Virus record (IMG/VR): IMGVR_UViG_3300044716_000732
Coordinates: 1 to 64,000 of that record
Strand: one strand, 5' to 3'
DNA: 64,000 nt
Source of the DNA: a virus
Shown here: piece after piece, positions 47,470 to 55,553 of the stretch
Layout: every line of letters begins with the position of its first letter
How positions within the stretch are numbered: position 1 is the first letter of the stretch
Program-made: the position numbers and the translations under genes
The notes under the pieces: generated by a model
What the model saw: the letters and a program-made list of their open reading frames with translations, nothing else
What the model was told of the DNA's origin: nothing
The model's database searches: none

Positions 47470-48648
47470 TTAACTTACTCTAATCGTCTTGTTCAAAGAA
47501 CAAACTGTTGCTCTTTTGTTATGAACAACAACTGTTTCCACCCCTGTTACATCTTCTGTGTAATTAACAATAGAAAAACCATTTTGCCAATTTGCACCTG
47601 ATACATAAGTAGGGTTCAATTTACAAGCACAACCATTTTCATAGTTCTTAATAATTTGATCTGGACGAGATCCAATACGAGGAATTCTTTGGCAAGTAGA
47701 ACCAATTCTGTGAGTATGATTTGTGATAGTTGAAGCATATCGTTTTTCGAATGTTCCTCTCGCAGAAAATCCACCATTTTTTCTCACCACATCTCCATGA
47801 AGAACAAACAAATCATCTGGAAGCTCAACGATGGATTCTTCATCTTCATTAGAGTCAATCAATTTAATTCGTGACCAACTTTCATGTGGATGGAATACTT
47901 TCGAATATGAAAGATTGTTCGCAATAGTAGGAATACACAAGAGTTGTTTAATATCGTCACTAGAAGAGATATAACGCCACCAGCGACCTTCTACGCCATT
48001 TCCTGAATGGTTTCCATTAGTTTCTAAGATCTCTGTTTGATATGGTTCTGTAATATCATGTAAAAGCTTTAGAAATTTATGATATGCCAAAATCTCATCG
48101 TTCAAAGTATGCGTGTGACGAGGATCTTTTGAATAACGACTGATCGATAACATATCAACCGTATCACCATTTAGAATAACCTTCTGCGGTTTAAGCTCAT
48201 CTACAACTTGTAGGAAAATATCTAGAGTATTCCAGCACTCTACACCAAAATGAGTGTCGCCAATAACAAGAGCTATTTTATTTGGTTCGTAGTATGTTCT
48301 CGGCCTTGGTGGTGCAGGATATTGAACAGCTTTGATATTCATCAAAATTTCTTTGATTTTTTGCTCATCATATTTAGAAAAATTAGAAACGAACATAGAA
48401 GGATCTAATTGATCAGACTCTTGTTCGGTGATAATATCTACTCTATTATCATTCTCATCATAAGAAGATTCTTCTTCGATTATAGTAGTTTTTACTTTGG
48501 TGGTTCGTTTCCTACCAGTAATCCAATCGAAAACGGTTGACCTTGGTACACCTAAAATTTCTGAGATTTCGGTGTTAGATTTTCCCTTTTTGTGTAGGGA
48601 CAATACTTGTTCTTGTTTTGTTTGTTTTGAGTTTGTATTAATGCTCAT
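47470..48648 (-). CDS. HTH-metallophosphoesterase fusion
   Basis: 392 aa. Residues ~12-45 (KQEQVLSLHKKGKSNTEISEILG...STVFDWI) form a helix-turn-helix. Residues ~124-330 hold a calcineurin-like phosphoesterase: GDTHFG at 130-135, NGDTVD at 160-165, NGNHSG at 211-216, HGD near 285, and NHTHR near 311 (usual GHTH). Metal-binding Asp/His/Asn are therefore intact. HTH plus phosphoesterase proteins occur in several phages; substrate unknown. It is the only long minus-strand gene between 43.8 and 51.3 kb and its codon use is less AT-biased, so it may be a newer arrival. Confidence 0.85.
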   Translation of the reverse strand: MSINTNSKQTKQEQVLSLHKKGKSNTEISEILGVPRSTVFDWITGRKRTTKVKTTIIEEESSYDENDNRVDIITEQESDQLDPSMFVSNFSKYDEQKIKEILMNIKAVQYPAPPRPRTYYEPNKIALVIGDTHFGVECWNTLDIFLQVVDELKPQKVILNGDTVDMLSISRYSKDPRHTHTLNDEILAYHKFLKLLHDITEPYQTEILETNGNHSGNGVEGRWWRYISSSDDIKQLLCIPTIANNLSYSKVFHPHESWSRIKLIDSNEDEESIVELPDDLFVLHGDVVRKNGGFSARGTFEKRYASTITNHTHRIGSTCQRIPRIGSRPDQIIKNYENGCACKLNPTYVSGANWQNGFSIVNYTEDVTGVETVVVHNKRATVCSLNKTIRVS

Positions 48649-48699
48649 CTACTTCAGATTACTACACAAAAAAAAATTGTCAAATATAATTTTTTAAAG

Positions 48700-48706
48700 G
48701 TAAATA
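48700..48706 (+). promoter_or_regulatory. late-type promoter GTAAATA
   Basis: GTAAATA 14 nt before ATG 48721; weak member of the series. Confidence 0.3.
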
Positions 48707-48720
48707 TTTGATACTAGAAT

Positions 48721-49092
48721 ATGCCAAATTCGATGGATAAATTTAATGAGTTTGAAAACAAACATAGAGCATTTATAAATTTAGTAATAAAACCACTATT
48801 AACATTAATTGCTTTTTTAAGTATGGGATATTATACTATGTGGTTATCTACTAACTATGTACGTCAAGACAAATTTAGTTCATATGTAGAAAAACAAATA
48901 TCATTTGATAAACAACAAGACGAATTGATGAAATCTAGATTTGATATAACACAAACAAAATTAGAAACTATAATAAATCAACAAACAATTTTTAACGAAC
49001 AACTTAAAACATTTAACACTTTAACAGCATCTTATCAAAAACAAATTGATTCATTAAATGATAGAATAATATATTTGGAAAGAAAAAAATGA
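48721..49092 (+). CDS. membrane-anchored coiled-coil protein
   Basis: 123 aa. One transmembrane helix at residues ~22-42 (VIKPLLTLIAFLSMGYYTMWL), then a long Gln/Lys/Glu-rich coiled coil to the end. N-in topology likely. An i-spanin-like shape (N-terminal TM plus periplasmic coiled coil), although the u-spanin candidate is elsewhere (54954). Stop overlaps the next ATG. Confidence 0.65.
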   Translation: MPNSMDKFNEFENKHRAFINLVIKPLLTLIAFLSMGYYTMWLSTNYVRQDKFSSYVEKQISFDKQQDELMKSRFDITQTKLETIINQQTIFNEQLKTFNTLTASYQKQIDSLNDRIIYLERKK

Positions 49093-49259
49093 ACAAAATG
49101 TCTTATCGTCAAGGTATAATAATAAAAGATATCAACAATGGGATAAAAGAAGGAGATTTGATACAGATAGTATCGGAAGATAGAGAAAATTTTTTAATCA
49201 GAAGATGTTATGCTTCACCAGTAGAAAAAGTTTCTAAAAATTTTATAAGAATTGTATAA
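49089..49259 (+). CDS. small hypothetical protein (56 aa)
   Basis: 56 aa, MNKMSYRQGIIIKDINNGIK..., beta-rich, KOW/SH3-like appearance. Coupled to the upstream gene (ATGA). Confidence 0.6.
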   Translation: MNKMSYRQGIIIKDINNGIKEGDLIQIVSEDRENFLIRRCYASPVEKVSKNFIRIV

Positions 49260-49280
49260 AAGGTAAAAATATAGAGTAAG

Positions 49281-49288
49281 TATAAATA
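49281..49288 (+). promoter_or_regulatory. late-type promoter TATAAATA
   Basis: Exact TATAAATA ending 6 nt before ATG 49295. Confidence 0.65.
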
Positions 49289-49294
49289 CATACT

Positions 49295-49810
49295 ATGAAA
49301 AAAGATGATATTTTATTGAACGAAGCCTATAACAAAGTAATTGAACAACAATTAGATGAAGATTTAGGTTCTTTTTTAAAAACAGTAGGTGGCGATGTGG
49401 TTAGAGGAATTGGTGGTGCTGCAAAGAAAGCAGTTTTGGGTACACAAAAAGCATATGCTGGTGCTAAACAAGCTGGTATTGGCGCACTTGCTGGCGCACA
49501 AGGTAAAGATCCTCGTTCTTTAGCGAACTATAACAAGCAATCACAAATTAAAGGTGAACTTACAAAAAAACAAAATGAAATAGATAGTCAATACACAGCA
49601 CAAAGATTGACACAATATTTAAATAGTATGTTAACTGGTGTTGTAAGAGACGTTAAAAATTTAGGATTAGGTGTTGAAGATCTAGATGGTTTGAAGCAAG
49701 ATTTATTCGCTACTTTTAAAAAACATTTACAACAATCAGGAACAATTCAATCAGCAGGAACAGGATTGGTTCGTTCTGGAAGTAAGGGTGCAGTAAAATT
49801 AAATAAATAA
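49295..49810 (+). CDS. capsid-targeted Gly/Ala-rich protein
   Basis: 171 aa. MKKDDILLNEAYNKVIEQQ has L-N-E|A. Residues ~30-75 are Gly/Ala/Lys-rich (GGAAKKAVLGTQKAYAGAKQAGIGALAGAQG), either DNA-binding or membrane-active, like some ejected internal proteins. The rest is a helical, Gln-rich region. An exact late promoter sits directly upstream. Confidence 0.7.
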   Translation: MKKDDILLNEAYNKVIEQQLDEDLGSFLKTVGGDVVRGIGGAAKKAVLGTQKAYAGAKQAGIGALAGAQGKDPRSLANYNKQSQIKGELTKKQNEIDSQYTAQRLTQYLNSMLTGVVRDVKNLGLGVEDLDGLKQDLFATFKKHLQQSGTIQSAGTGLVRSGSKGAVKLNK

Positions 49811-49812
49811 TA

Positions 49813-49842
49813 TTGACAAAAAAACATAGTTGTAGTTAGAAT
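49813..49842 (+). promoter_or_regulatory. sigma70-like promoter
   Basis: TTGACA, 18-bp spacer, TAGAAT, the -10 ending 6 nt before ATG 49849. Confidence 0.55.
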
Positions 49843-49848
49843 ACTACT

Positions 49849-50256
49849 ATGTTTTCTAGATTAGAAGAAATTGCAAAATCTCTAATAGACGAGACTTCTT
49901 TTAAAACCAGATGTCGTCATTTTTCTTTTATTTTATACAAAAGAAAAATAATATCTATTGGTATGAATTGTAAAAAAACTCATCCAATAAATTTATTAAA
50001 TCCAAAATTTTGTAAAGAGAATGGATTAAATGTTTCCGATCAAAAACAAATATGTTCCGAATTGAATTCTATTTTGAAGTTGAAAAGAATGACAAATATA
50101 GATACCAATAAATGTATATTGGTAAATTTGAGATATGATAAAAATGGAAACTTGGCATTATCAAAACCTTGTTCATCGTGTGAAAATTTATTGAAATATC
50201 ATAATTTCAAAAAAATAATATGGACTAATGATAATGGAGAATATGTTTCTCTGTAA
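49849..50256 (+). CDS. cytidine/dCMP deaminase-like protein
   Basis: 135 aa. The fold pattern of zinc deaminases is visible: R-C-R-H-F-S-F-I-L-Y-K...I-G-M-N near residues 21-40, C-S-E-L-N at 69-73, and P-C-S-S-C at 107-111. In ordinary family members the first ligand is His or Cys in (H/C)-A-E; here it reads C-S-E, compatible with Zn binding. The substrate (dCMP, free cytidine, RNA) cannot be told. Confidence 0.7.
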   Translation: MFSRLEEIAKSLIDETSFKTRCRHFSFILYKRKIISIGMNCKKTHPINLLNPKFCKENGLNVSDQKQICSELNSILKLKRMTNIDTNKCILVNLRYDKNGNLALSKPCSSCENLLKYHNFKKIIWTNDNGEYVSL

Positions 50257-50263
50257 AAAAATT

Positions 50264-50292
50264 TTGACATTTTTTAAAAATGTGAGTAAATT
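50264..50292 (+). promoter_or_regulatory. sigma70-like promoter
   Basis: TTGACA, 17-bp spacer, TAAATT, the -10 ending 6 nt before ATG 50299. Confidence 0.65.
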
Positions 50293-50298
50293 TGTTTT

Positions 50299-51309
50299 AT
50301 GAAACTCGCATCAATTGAAATCATAAAAAATATAAAAATTCACCCTAATGCGGATTCTTTAGAAATCGCAGAAGTTTTGGGCTGGCAGACAGTGGTAAAA
50401 AAAGGAATCCACAAAGAGGGAGATAAGGTTGTTTTTATTACGATTGATACTATTGTTCCTCGTCGGGAATGGTCTGAATTTTTGGTAGATCAAAAAAATC
50501 CAGATAAGCCTATTAGATTAAAAAACATAAAGCTTCGTGGAGAATATAGTTCTGGTTTGGTTATTCCTTTGATTGAATTTCCTTTACAATTCGAATCTCT
50601 AGATGTTGGTGATGATGTAACAGAAATACTTGGTATTCAAAAGTATGTAAAGGAAATCCCTGCTAATCTTTCTGGTGAAACATTAGGAGATTTTCCCACA
50701 AATATCATCTCAAAAACAGATGAAGACAATGGTTTGAATGATCCCAAGTTGGTTGATGAAGTGTTTAAAGTTGATAAAGAACTTACGATAAGTCTAAAAA
50801 TAGATGGATCTTCTTGTACTTTAATAGTAGAAGATGGAAAATTGATACAAGTTTGTAGTAGAAATCTTTCTAAAAAAGAAACTGAAAATTCTACATTTTG
50901 GAATGCAGCAAAAAAATTAAATATACCAGAAAATTGGACGGGCGTCATACAATCGGAAATGGCGGGTAATGGAATACAATGTAACAATTTAAAAATCAAC
51001 GAGATAAAATTATTTGTATTTCAAATTTATACTGATAATAAATATATGACATATGATGAAATGAAGCAATTTTGTGATAATCATTTAAAATGCGATGTTG
51101 TTCCATTGATTTGTAAACTTAAAATAGAAGATACAATAAATCTTTGGACGGATCCTTTAAAGAAATTACAAGAATTGGCAGATAAACAAAAATATTCAAG
51201 CGGACTTGATGCGGAGGGAATTGTTGTAAGACCCTCTAGTTATATCAAATCTAGAAATTCTAGAAGACCATTAGGATTCAAATTGATAAACAGAAATTAT
51301 AAAGATTAA
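50299..51309 (+). CDS. RNA ligase, Rnl5/DRB0094-like
   Basis: 336 aa. The N-terminal ~110 residues look like the OB-type domain of DRB0094-type ligases (I-x-x-I-x-x-H-P-N-A-D-S-L-E...G-D-x-V-V-F). The nucleotidyltransferase motifs follow: LKIDGSS at 166-172 (adenylated Lys), CSRNL near 191, FVFQIY near 238, AEGIVVRP at ~306-313, and FKLINRNY at the end. It seals RNA or repairs nicked RNA, for instance tRNA cut by host nucleases. A second ligase of another family is at 59129. Confidence 0.8.
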   Translation: MKLASIEIIKNIKIHPNADSLEIAEVLGWQTVVKKGIHKEGDKVVFITIDTIVPRREWSEFLVDQKNPDKPIRLKNIKLRGEYSSGLVIPLIEFPLQFESLDVGDDVTEILGIQKYVKEIPANLSGETLGDFPTNIISKTDEDNGLNDPKLVDEVFKVDKELTISLKIDGSSCTLIVEDGKLIQVCSRNLSKKETENSTFWNAAKKLNIPENWTGVIQSEMAGNGIQCNNLKINEIKLFVFQIYTDNKYMTYDEMKQFCDNHLKCDVVPLICKLKIEDTINLWTDPLKKLQELADKQKYSSGLDAEGIVVRPSSYIKSRNSRRPLGFKLINRNYKD

Positions 51310-52226
51310 TCCTTTATACATTTTTCAACTACACATCTAGAAATATTTAATTTTTTAGATATTTTATTTATTGTAATATTATTATTATATTCTTTTAAAC
51401 AAAAGTCACATAACTCTTTATATGTTTTGAATTGAAAATTAGGTATTCTTTTTAAAATTTTAGACATAGTTTGATTTTTATTTTCTCCCACATTAAATCT
51501 TTTTAATATATTACGAATAACAACACCACTTAAATTAATTTTAGATCCAATGCTCCAAATACCCAATCCCTTTTTACTTTCTTCTAAACAAAAATTTTCA
51601 AGTTCTTCATAACTATTAAAAATAAAATTTTTATGATGTTTTTTAATTTGTCTCCAAGAATTTTCTTTACATGTTTTTTTAGCATGTTCCCTTAATGCTT
51701 TTAATCTTTCAACACTTAATTTTCTTCCAATTGATTTTTCTCTTATTTTATTTTTTGTAATATCAGTATGTTTTTTTCCATACATTCCATTTTTAATACC
51801 TTTTCTTGCAAAAAAATTTGAATAATTCTTCTTGAAAAATAAAATTTCTCTACTATTCATTATTCTATATTTTTGATTATCTTCTCTTTTTTTAAACATA
51901 GCATAAAATGCTTGCATAATAGAGTTATTATTCGTTATCATTCTCAATGCTAAAATTTTATGACAAATTAAATGTTCTTTCAGAGTTAAAAAAACAATGT
52001 TATTTATATCATTTTTTGAATATTCATCTGAAATACATTTTGGTAAAATATGATGAGCTTCATAGTTATATTTTCCATATTTTTTATTGACATATTTTTT
52101 TGCTGAATATATCTTTTCATAAGAAAAAACTATTCTATTACTTGCTCTTTTTATTATTTTTTCATATATACGATAATACTTTTGTGAATTCGATAAATTT
52201 TTTATTTTTTCTAAATAAATGTTCAT
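51306..52226 (-). CDS. HNH homing endonuclease with NUMOD-type modules
   Basis: 306 aa from MNIYLEKIK (the frame begins 5 codons earlier, at 52241). Residues ~55-100: Y-E-A-H-H-I-L-P-K-C, then N-I-V-F-L-T-L-K-E-H-L-I-C-H, an HNH core. Residues ~140-180 (KNGMYGKKHTDITKNKIRE...IGRKLS) are a NUMOD3-like DNA-binding module. The C-terminus has two similar helix-turn-helix blocks (FNSYEELENFCLE...; FKTYKELCDFCLK...). It overlaps the RNA-ligase stop by 4 nt on the opposite strand. Confidence 0.85.
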   Translation of the reverse strand: MNIYLEKIKNLSNSQKYYRIYEKIIKRASNRIVFSYEKIYSAKKYVNKKYGKYNYEAHHILPKCISDEYSKNDINNIVFLTLKEHLICHKILALRMITNNNSIMQAFYAMFKKREDNQKYRIMNSREILFFKKNYSNFFARKGIKNGMYGKKHTDITKNKIREKSIGRKLSVERLKALREHAKKTCKENSWRQIKKHHKNFIFNSYEELENFCLEESKKGLGIWSIGSKINLSGVVIRNILKRFNVGENKNQTMSKILKRIPNFQFKTYKELCDFCLKEYNNNITINKISKKLNISRCVVEKCIKD

Positions 52227-52278
52227 AAAACTACTTATCAAATTTAGATGTTTTTGGAATAGGTATTCAACATAATTA

Positions 52279-52306
52279 TTGACATTTTTAAAATTTAATG
52301 TATTGT
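52279..52306 (+). promoter_or_regulatory. sigma70-like promoter
   Basis: TTGACA, 16-bp spacer, TATTGT, the -10 ending 12 nt before ATG 52319. Confidence 0.5.
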
Positions 52307-52318
52307 ATAAAGACTAAT

Positions 52319-52498
52319 ATGTATAAACTGGAAAGAAAAGAAAACGAAGGTGTGTGGTATGAAGTAATGCTTTCTCCATTTAAAACAAGGGAAGAAATTA
52401 AAGTATATCATGCAAAGTACAGCAAATATTATCCTAATACAAAAACAACTTATAGAGTTACAAATCTTGAAACAGGAGGAATGAAAGTAATACGATGA
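52319..52498 (+). CDS. small hypothetical protein (59 aa)
   Basis: 59 aa from ATG 52319; an upstream in-frame start at 52298 lies in the promoter. Beta-rich, basic. Stop overlaps the next start (ATGA). Confidence 0.6.
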   Translation: MYKLERKENEGVWYEVMLSPFKTREEIKVYHAKYSKYYPNTKTTYRVTNLETGGMKVIR

Positions 52499-52677
52499 AT
52501 GTTTTTAAAGAATTGGAAGAGGTAGGATACACTCAAGTCAAATTAAAAAATATGACCGATAATATTTTGGATGCATATAAAAAAAATCCAAAAGAATGTG
52601 AAAGACTTTTGAAAGAATTAGCAAAGATAGATCACGAATTAGAAGAATTGGATAAAGAATTTTCAAAATATCTATGA
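52495..52677 (+). CDS. small helical hypothetical protein (60 aa)
   Basis: 60 aa, charged, with a coiled-coil-like end (LLKELAKIDHELEELDKEF). Start and stop both overlap neighbours by 4 nt. Confidence 0.6.
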   Translation: MNVFKELEEVGYTQVKLKNMTDNILDAYKKNPKECERLLKELAKIDHELEELDKEFSKYL

Positions 52678-53153
52678 AATTTATAGAAGTAATTTTAGAA
52701 AATAGTAAACTTAAAGAAGCAAAACTATTTGCTCCTGCTAAAAAAGCTGCTAATAATCCAGAAACAGGTATTACGATTCAAAATAAATCTGCTTATCATG
52801 TTATTAAAGATTGTGCAAATATAACAATCAAGTATCTTCCTCTTTATGTATTTGCACATTATGAATGTTTTTTTACAGAATTGTCTGGAAAATTTAAAAG
52901 AAAAGATATAGAAGAATTTGTTTCTGGTGCAGAGAAAGATATTGTTTTAAATCAACTTCTTATTCTTATATTGGAACTAAATGGTGGATTGGTAGGAGAG
53001 ACTCCAAAGATTTCTGTTTCGGATAATAGCGATTTCGAAATTAATGATCCTTATGGTGAATATGGAGTTGGGTTTGAAGAAATACCAAATAAAAATGAAA
53101 ATAATAATATGTCTGTTGTAGATAGTTTATGTAAACTTTTTGATGTGAAGTAA
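52674..53153 (+). CDS. possibly capsid-targeted protein
   Basis: 159 aa. MKFIEVILENSKLKEAKLF has I-L-E|N near the N-terminus, like the targeting peptides. The rest is an alpha/beta domain with an acidic C-terminal half. No family recognised. Confidence 0.6.
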   Translation: MKFIEVILENSKLKEAKLFAPAKKAANNPETGITIQNKSAYHVIKDCANITIKYLPLYVFAHYECFFTELSGKFKRKDIEEFVSGAEKDIVLNQLLILILELNGGLVGETPKISVSDNSDFEINDPYGEYGVGFEEIPNKNENNNMSVVDSLCKLFDVK

Positions 53154-53161
53154 GATAAGTA
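53154..53161 (+). promoter_or_regulatory. late-type promoter GATAAGTA
   Basis: GATAAGTA ending 7 nt before ATG 53169. Confidence 0.45.
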
Positions 53162-53168
53162 AATTAGT

Positions 53169-53543
53169 ATGAAAAACAAAGATCAAATATTACTGGAACA
53201 AGCATATTCAAAAATTTTAAATGAAAATTTAGATAAATTTCAACCACATGATCCGGAAATGCAAGAATTATCTAAAGTAGGTCTTGGTGAAGAATATCCA
53301 GAAGATGAGAACGTTTCCTCTGATGATAGAAATTGGTATTTCGATGAAGATGGACAACCACCATATAATGTAAAATATTCTAATAGAACGTTTAATATTA
53401 GAGGTAAAGAAGTATTGATCAAACAAGAAATGGATCAAGACGATGATAGTAGGTGGTATTATATTTCTCTTGTTGATCCAGAAACAAAAGAACGTGTTTT
53501 TAATGATGTTACAGAAGATCAAATCAAAAAAATGTTTTTTTGA
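53169..53543 (+). CDS. capsid-targeted acidic protein
   Basis: 124 aa. MKNKDQILLEQAYSKILNEN is the targeting peptide (L-L-E|Q). The rest is very acidic and forms a likely small beta domain (NRTFNIRGKEVLIKQEMDQDDDSRWYYISLVDPETKERV). Candidate packaged protein. A strong promoter for the RNA block begins 3 nt after its stop. Confidence 0.7.
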   Translation: MKNKDQILLEQAYSKILNENLDKFQPHDPEMQELSKVGLGEEYPEDENVSSDDRNWYFDEDGQPPYNVKYSNRTFNIRGKEVLIKQEMDQDDDSRWYYISLVDPETKERVFNDVTEDQIKKMFF

Positions 53544-53546
53544 TTG

Positions 53547-53575
53547 TTGACATTTTTGAAAAAATAATATATAGT
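53547..53575 (+). promoter_or_regulatory. promoter of the RNA block
   Basis: TTGACA, 17-bp spacer, TATAGT. No gene follows for >700 bp, so it probably drives the non-coding RNA region and perhaps the tmRNA and tRNAs. Confidence 0.65.
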
Positions 53576-53576
53576 C

Positions 53577-54285
53577 TTTATTAGATAGTTGGTTCCCGAT
53601 GAGCCAATGGGACTGAGAATACTCGGTCGAATACAAAATCGGAAATTGATATTTGACATTTTAATTTTAGTAGACCCGCCATGCCTCTCACTTGACATGA
53701 GTAGTTTCTAAAGTACACGGCAACTAAGTAAGTTGATGCACACTTTGGCGGGTGTTTCTTTTACCAAGCGCAGATGCTCGCAAAGCTCTACCGCGATGGG
53801 TGACAATGCAATGTTTCCGGAAACAACATTTAACCCATAGGGAACTTCTTCGATTATTATGTATGCGTCCATAAGATACTTGGAGGACTAATGATTAGAA
53901 TGAGAGGTCTTGGTAATGATTTTAAAAACTGGAATGTTGGTTTAGAAAACCATCATCTAAGGAGTGGGAGATTGGACGTGGAGAACTGGTAATTAGTATG
54001 GACACAATTCAAATAAGCCATACATCCTATTTATAGGTACGGAGATGACCGTGAATTGCGTTTCACAGGACGAAGAAATTCGTAACCCCTTTAGCTTTAA
54101 AAGGCACACCAGTAAAATTTTGATAAGTCGGACGGGAATAGTGTGCTGTGCTGTTCTTAAAAAGCTCACCGTTGCAGACTGTCACCAGACTCGATTAGGC
54201 AGAGGGTAACAAGTAATCTTCGTCCAACGTGAGAAAAACACGGTAGCCAATGAAGAACTTTCTGGTAATGATCTTTGAAATTTAT
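53577..54285 (+). ncRNA. unidentified structured non-coding region
   Basis: About 700 nt with no credible gene, downstream of a strong promoter and upstream of the tmRNA. It opens with copy 3 of the GGTTCYCGATGA dyad (53591-53646). A 7-bp ACCCGCC/GGCGGGT stem (about 53674-53756) encloses ~70 nt with smaller stems (CTCA/TGAG, CAACT-aagta-AGTTG) and is followed by TTTCTTTT. Further on are GTGAA-ttgcg-TTCAC, ACGAA-gaaa-TTCGT and TGTTTCCGGAAACA hairpins. Not recognised as RNase P RNA, 6S RNA, a group I intron or a group II intron. It may contain one or more novel RNAs. Confidence 0.5.
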
Positions 54286-54696
54286 GGGGGTGAAAGGATT
54301 CGACATTGGATTCTAACTTCTCAGTGCATGTAGAGGATGATAGTTGGCCTCTTTAATAATCTATCAAAAACTAAATGCAGAAGACAATACTTCTGATCTT
54401 TTAGACGAAGCTGAATACATCTTCAACAATGCTGACGAGTTCCTCGCTGGCGTTGAAGACTACGCACTCGCCGCCTAAGAGCCTAACGGTAATCCTCTAA
54501 ATCCGTTTTGAATTGCAGAGGTTTTGACGATCTGTTAGAAATCATGTAAAAAATATTACGGAGTTTGTTGTAACTTTAAAACATCAAGGTTGGTTAATGT
54601 GCCAAGATACCTTATAAATCAAATACATTAAAGCATGTGTAGATCTGAAAGTAAACGTTTAATGGACACGACTATCGTATGTCGTCACCTCCACCA
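54286..54696 (+). ncRNA. ssrA: tmRNA with 33-codon tag
   Basis: 411 nt. The 5' end GGGGGTGAAAGGATTCGACA matches tmRNA, and pairs over 7 bp with CACCTCC before the 3' ACCA (54693-54696 encodes the CCA). The tag frame starts with the resume codon GCA at 54377, after AAACTAAAT, and ends DYALAA-stop at 54476-54478: 33 codons, acidic, about three times the usual 10. The T-arm ACGAC/GTCGT has an 8-nt loop (TATCGTAT) instead of the usual TTCRANY. tmRNA rescues stalled ribosomes and tags the product for proteolysis. Phage tmRNAs are known but uncommon. Confidence 0.9.
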
Positions 54697-54701
54697 TTTT
54701 T

Positions 54702-54789
54702 GGGTAGATAGACTCGTAAGGGGCGAGAATTGGCTGTAGACCAATTGTTATTTTTAACCCTGTCCGTTCGAATCGGACTCTGCCCACCA
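54702..54789 (+). tRNA. tRNA-Tyr (GTA)
   Basis: Acceptor GGGTAGA/TCTGCCC, anticodon arm ATTGG-CTGTAGA-CCAAT (GTA), variable stem GTTA-TTTT-TAAC, T-arm GTCCG-TTCGAAT-CGGAC, A73 and encoded CCA. Begins 5 nt after the tmRNA. Confidence 0.92.
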
Positions 54790-54796
54790 TTTATAA

Positions 54797-54871
54797 GTCT
54801 CTATAGTGTAACGGTTAGCACAGTACCCTTTCACGGTATTAGTATCGGTTCAAATCCGTTTAGAGATGCCA
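54797..54871 (+). tRNA. tRNA-Glu (TTC)
   Basis: Acceptor GTCTCTA/TAGAGAT, anticodon arm GTACC-CTTTCAC-GGTAT (TTC), T-loop TTCAAAT, G73 and encoded CCA. Confidence 0.92.
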
Positions 54872-54890
54872 AATTTTGCGGAGTCGAACC

Positions 54891-54930
54891 AAACCCCTTT
54901 GGGCTACCAACCTAGAGGGGTTTATTTATT
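54891..54930 (+). terminator. terminator of the RNA block
   Basis: AAACCCCT / AGGGGTTT 8-bp stem with a 17-nt loop, then ATTTATT. Confidence 0.65.
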
Positions 54931-54939
54931 TAAAATAAA

Positions 54940-54947
54940 GATAAATA
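54940..54947 (+). promoter_or_regulatory. late-type promoter GATAAATA
   Basis: GATAAATA ending 6 nt before ATG 54954. Confidence 0.55.
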
Positions 54948-54953
54948 TTTTAT

Positions 54954-55553
54954 ATGAAAAAGTTATTTTTATTTTGTTCTATTTTATTATTTTTAAACAG
55001 CTGTACTGTTTATACAGAAAAACAATCTGAAGCATTATCTCGTTCCGTTTATGCTACCAAAGATTCTTTAGACAACGCAAGATTAGACTTAGCCGATACC
55101 TATGCTAATGAATCAACAAGAATAGTAAAACCACCTAAACAAAGAATAGATATTAAACCTGTTTATAAAAAGAATATTGATAATATTTCAAGTCAAAGCA
55201 AAGTAAAACCAACAATTATAAACAAACAAAGAGTTTTAATAATACCCGAAAAATATAAAAACGATACGGTTGTTGTTGTAAGCTCCGAAGAATATCAACA
55301 ACTCTTAAAAGATAAAGAAACATACGAACAAATAGAAAAAGATATTGCAAATATAACAGAAACAAAAATAGCAGTAGATCAGGAATTGATTCGTCAAATG
55401 GAATATAATGATAAAATGGTTAGAGATTTGAATATAATGCAGAAAAAATTGATAGAAAAAGATCTTGCGATTTTACAAAGAAATATTGCAATAATATTTT
55501 TACTTGTTATAATGGGTGGAGCAACTTATCTAAGAATAAAAGGAATACTCTAA
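54954..55553 (+). CDS. probable unimolecular spanin
   Basis: 199 aa. N-terminal lipoprotein signal with lipobox L-F-L-N-S-C (Cys17), a ~155-residue periplasmic part with coiled-coil character (LLKDKETYEQIEKDIANITETK...), and a C-terminal transmembrane helix (~178-194, IAIIFLLVIMGGATYL) followed by a short basic end. A lipid anchor at one end and a TM helix at the other is the hallmark of u-spanins such as T1 gp11, which span the periplasm and disrupt the outer membrane in the last step of lysis. This would imply a Gram-negative host. It overlaps the next gene by one base. Confidence 0.7.
   Translation: MKKLFLFCSILLFLNSCTVYTEKQSEALSRSVYATKDSLDNARLDLADTYANESTRIVKPPKQRIDIKPVYKKNIDNISSQSKVKPTIINKQRVLIIPEKYKNDTVVVVSSEEYQQLLKDKETYEQIEKDIANITETKIAVDQELIRQMEYNDKMVRDLNIMQKKLIEKDLAILQRNIAIIFLLVIMGGATYLRIKGIL

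Noticed and set aside
53591-53646. Hammerhead ribozyme suggested by GATGA...GGAAA
   Set aside because: The CUGAUGA core reads CCGATGA or TCGATGA and the required stem II and cleavage triplet arrangement is not present.
53577-54285. RNase P RNA, group I or group II intron
   Set aside because: No P4 or CR signature of RNase P, no P/Q/R/S core of group I, and no domain V hairpin of group II could be found by eye.
54871-54925. A minus-strand tRNA suggested by GGTTCGACTCC
   Set aside because: Only a T-arm-like string is present; no acceptor or anticodon stem can be drawn. The region is better explained as a terminator.
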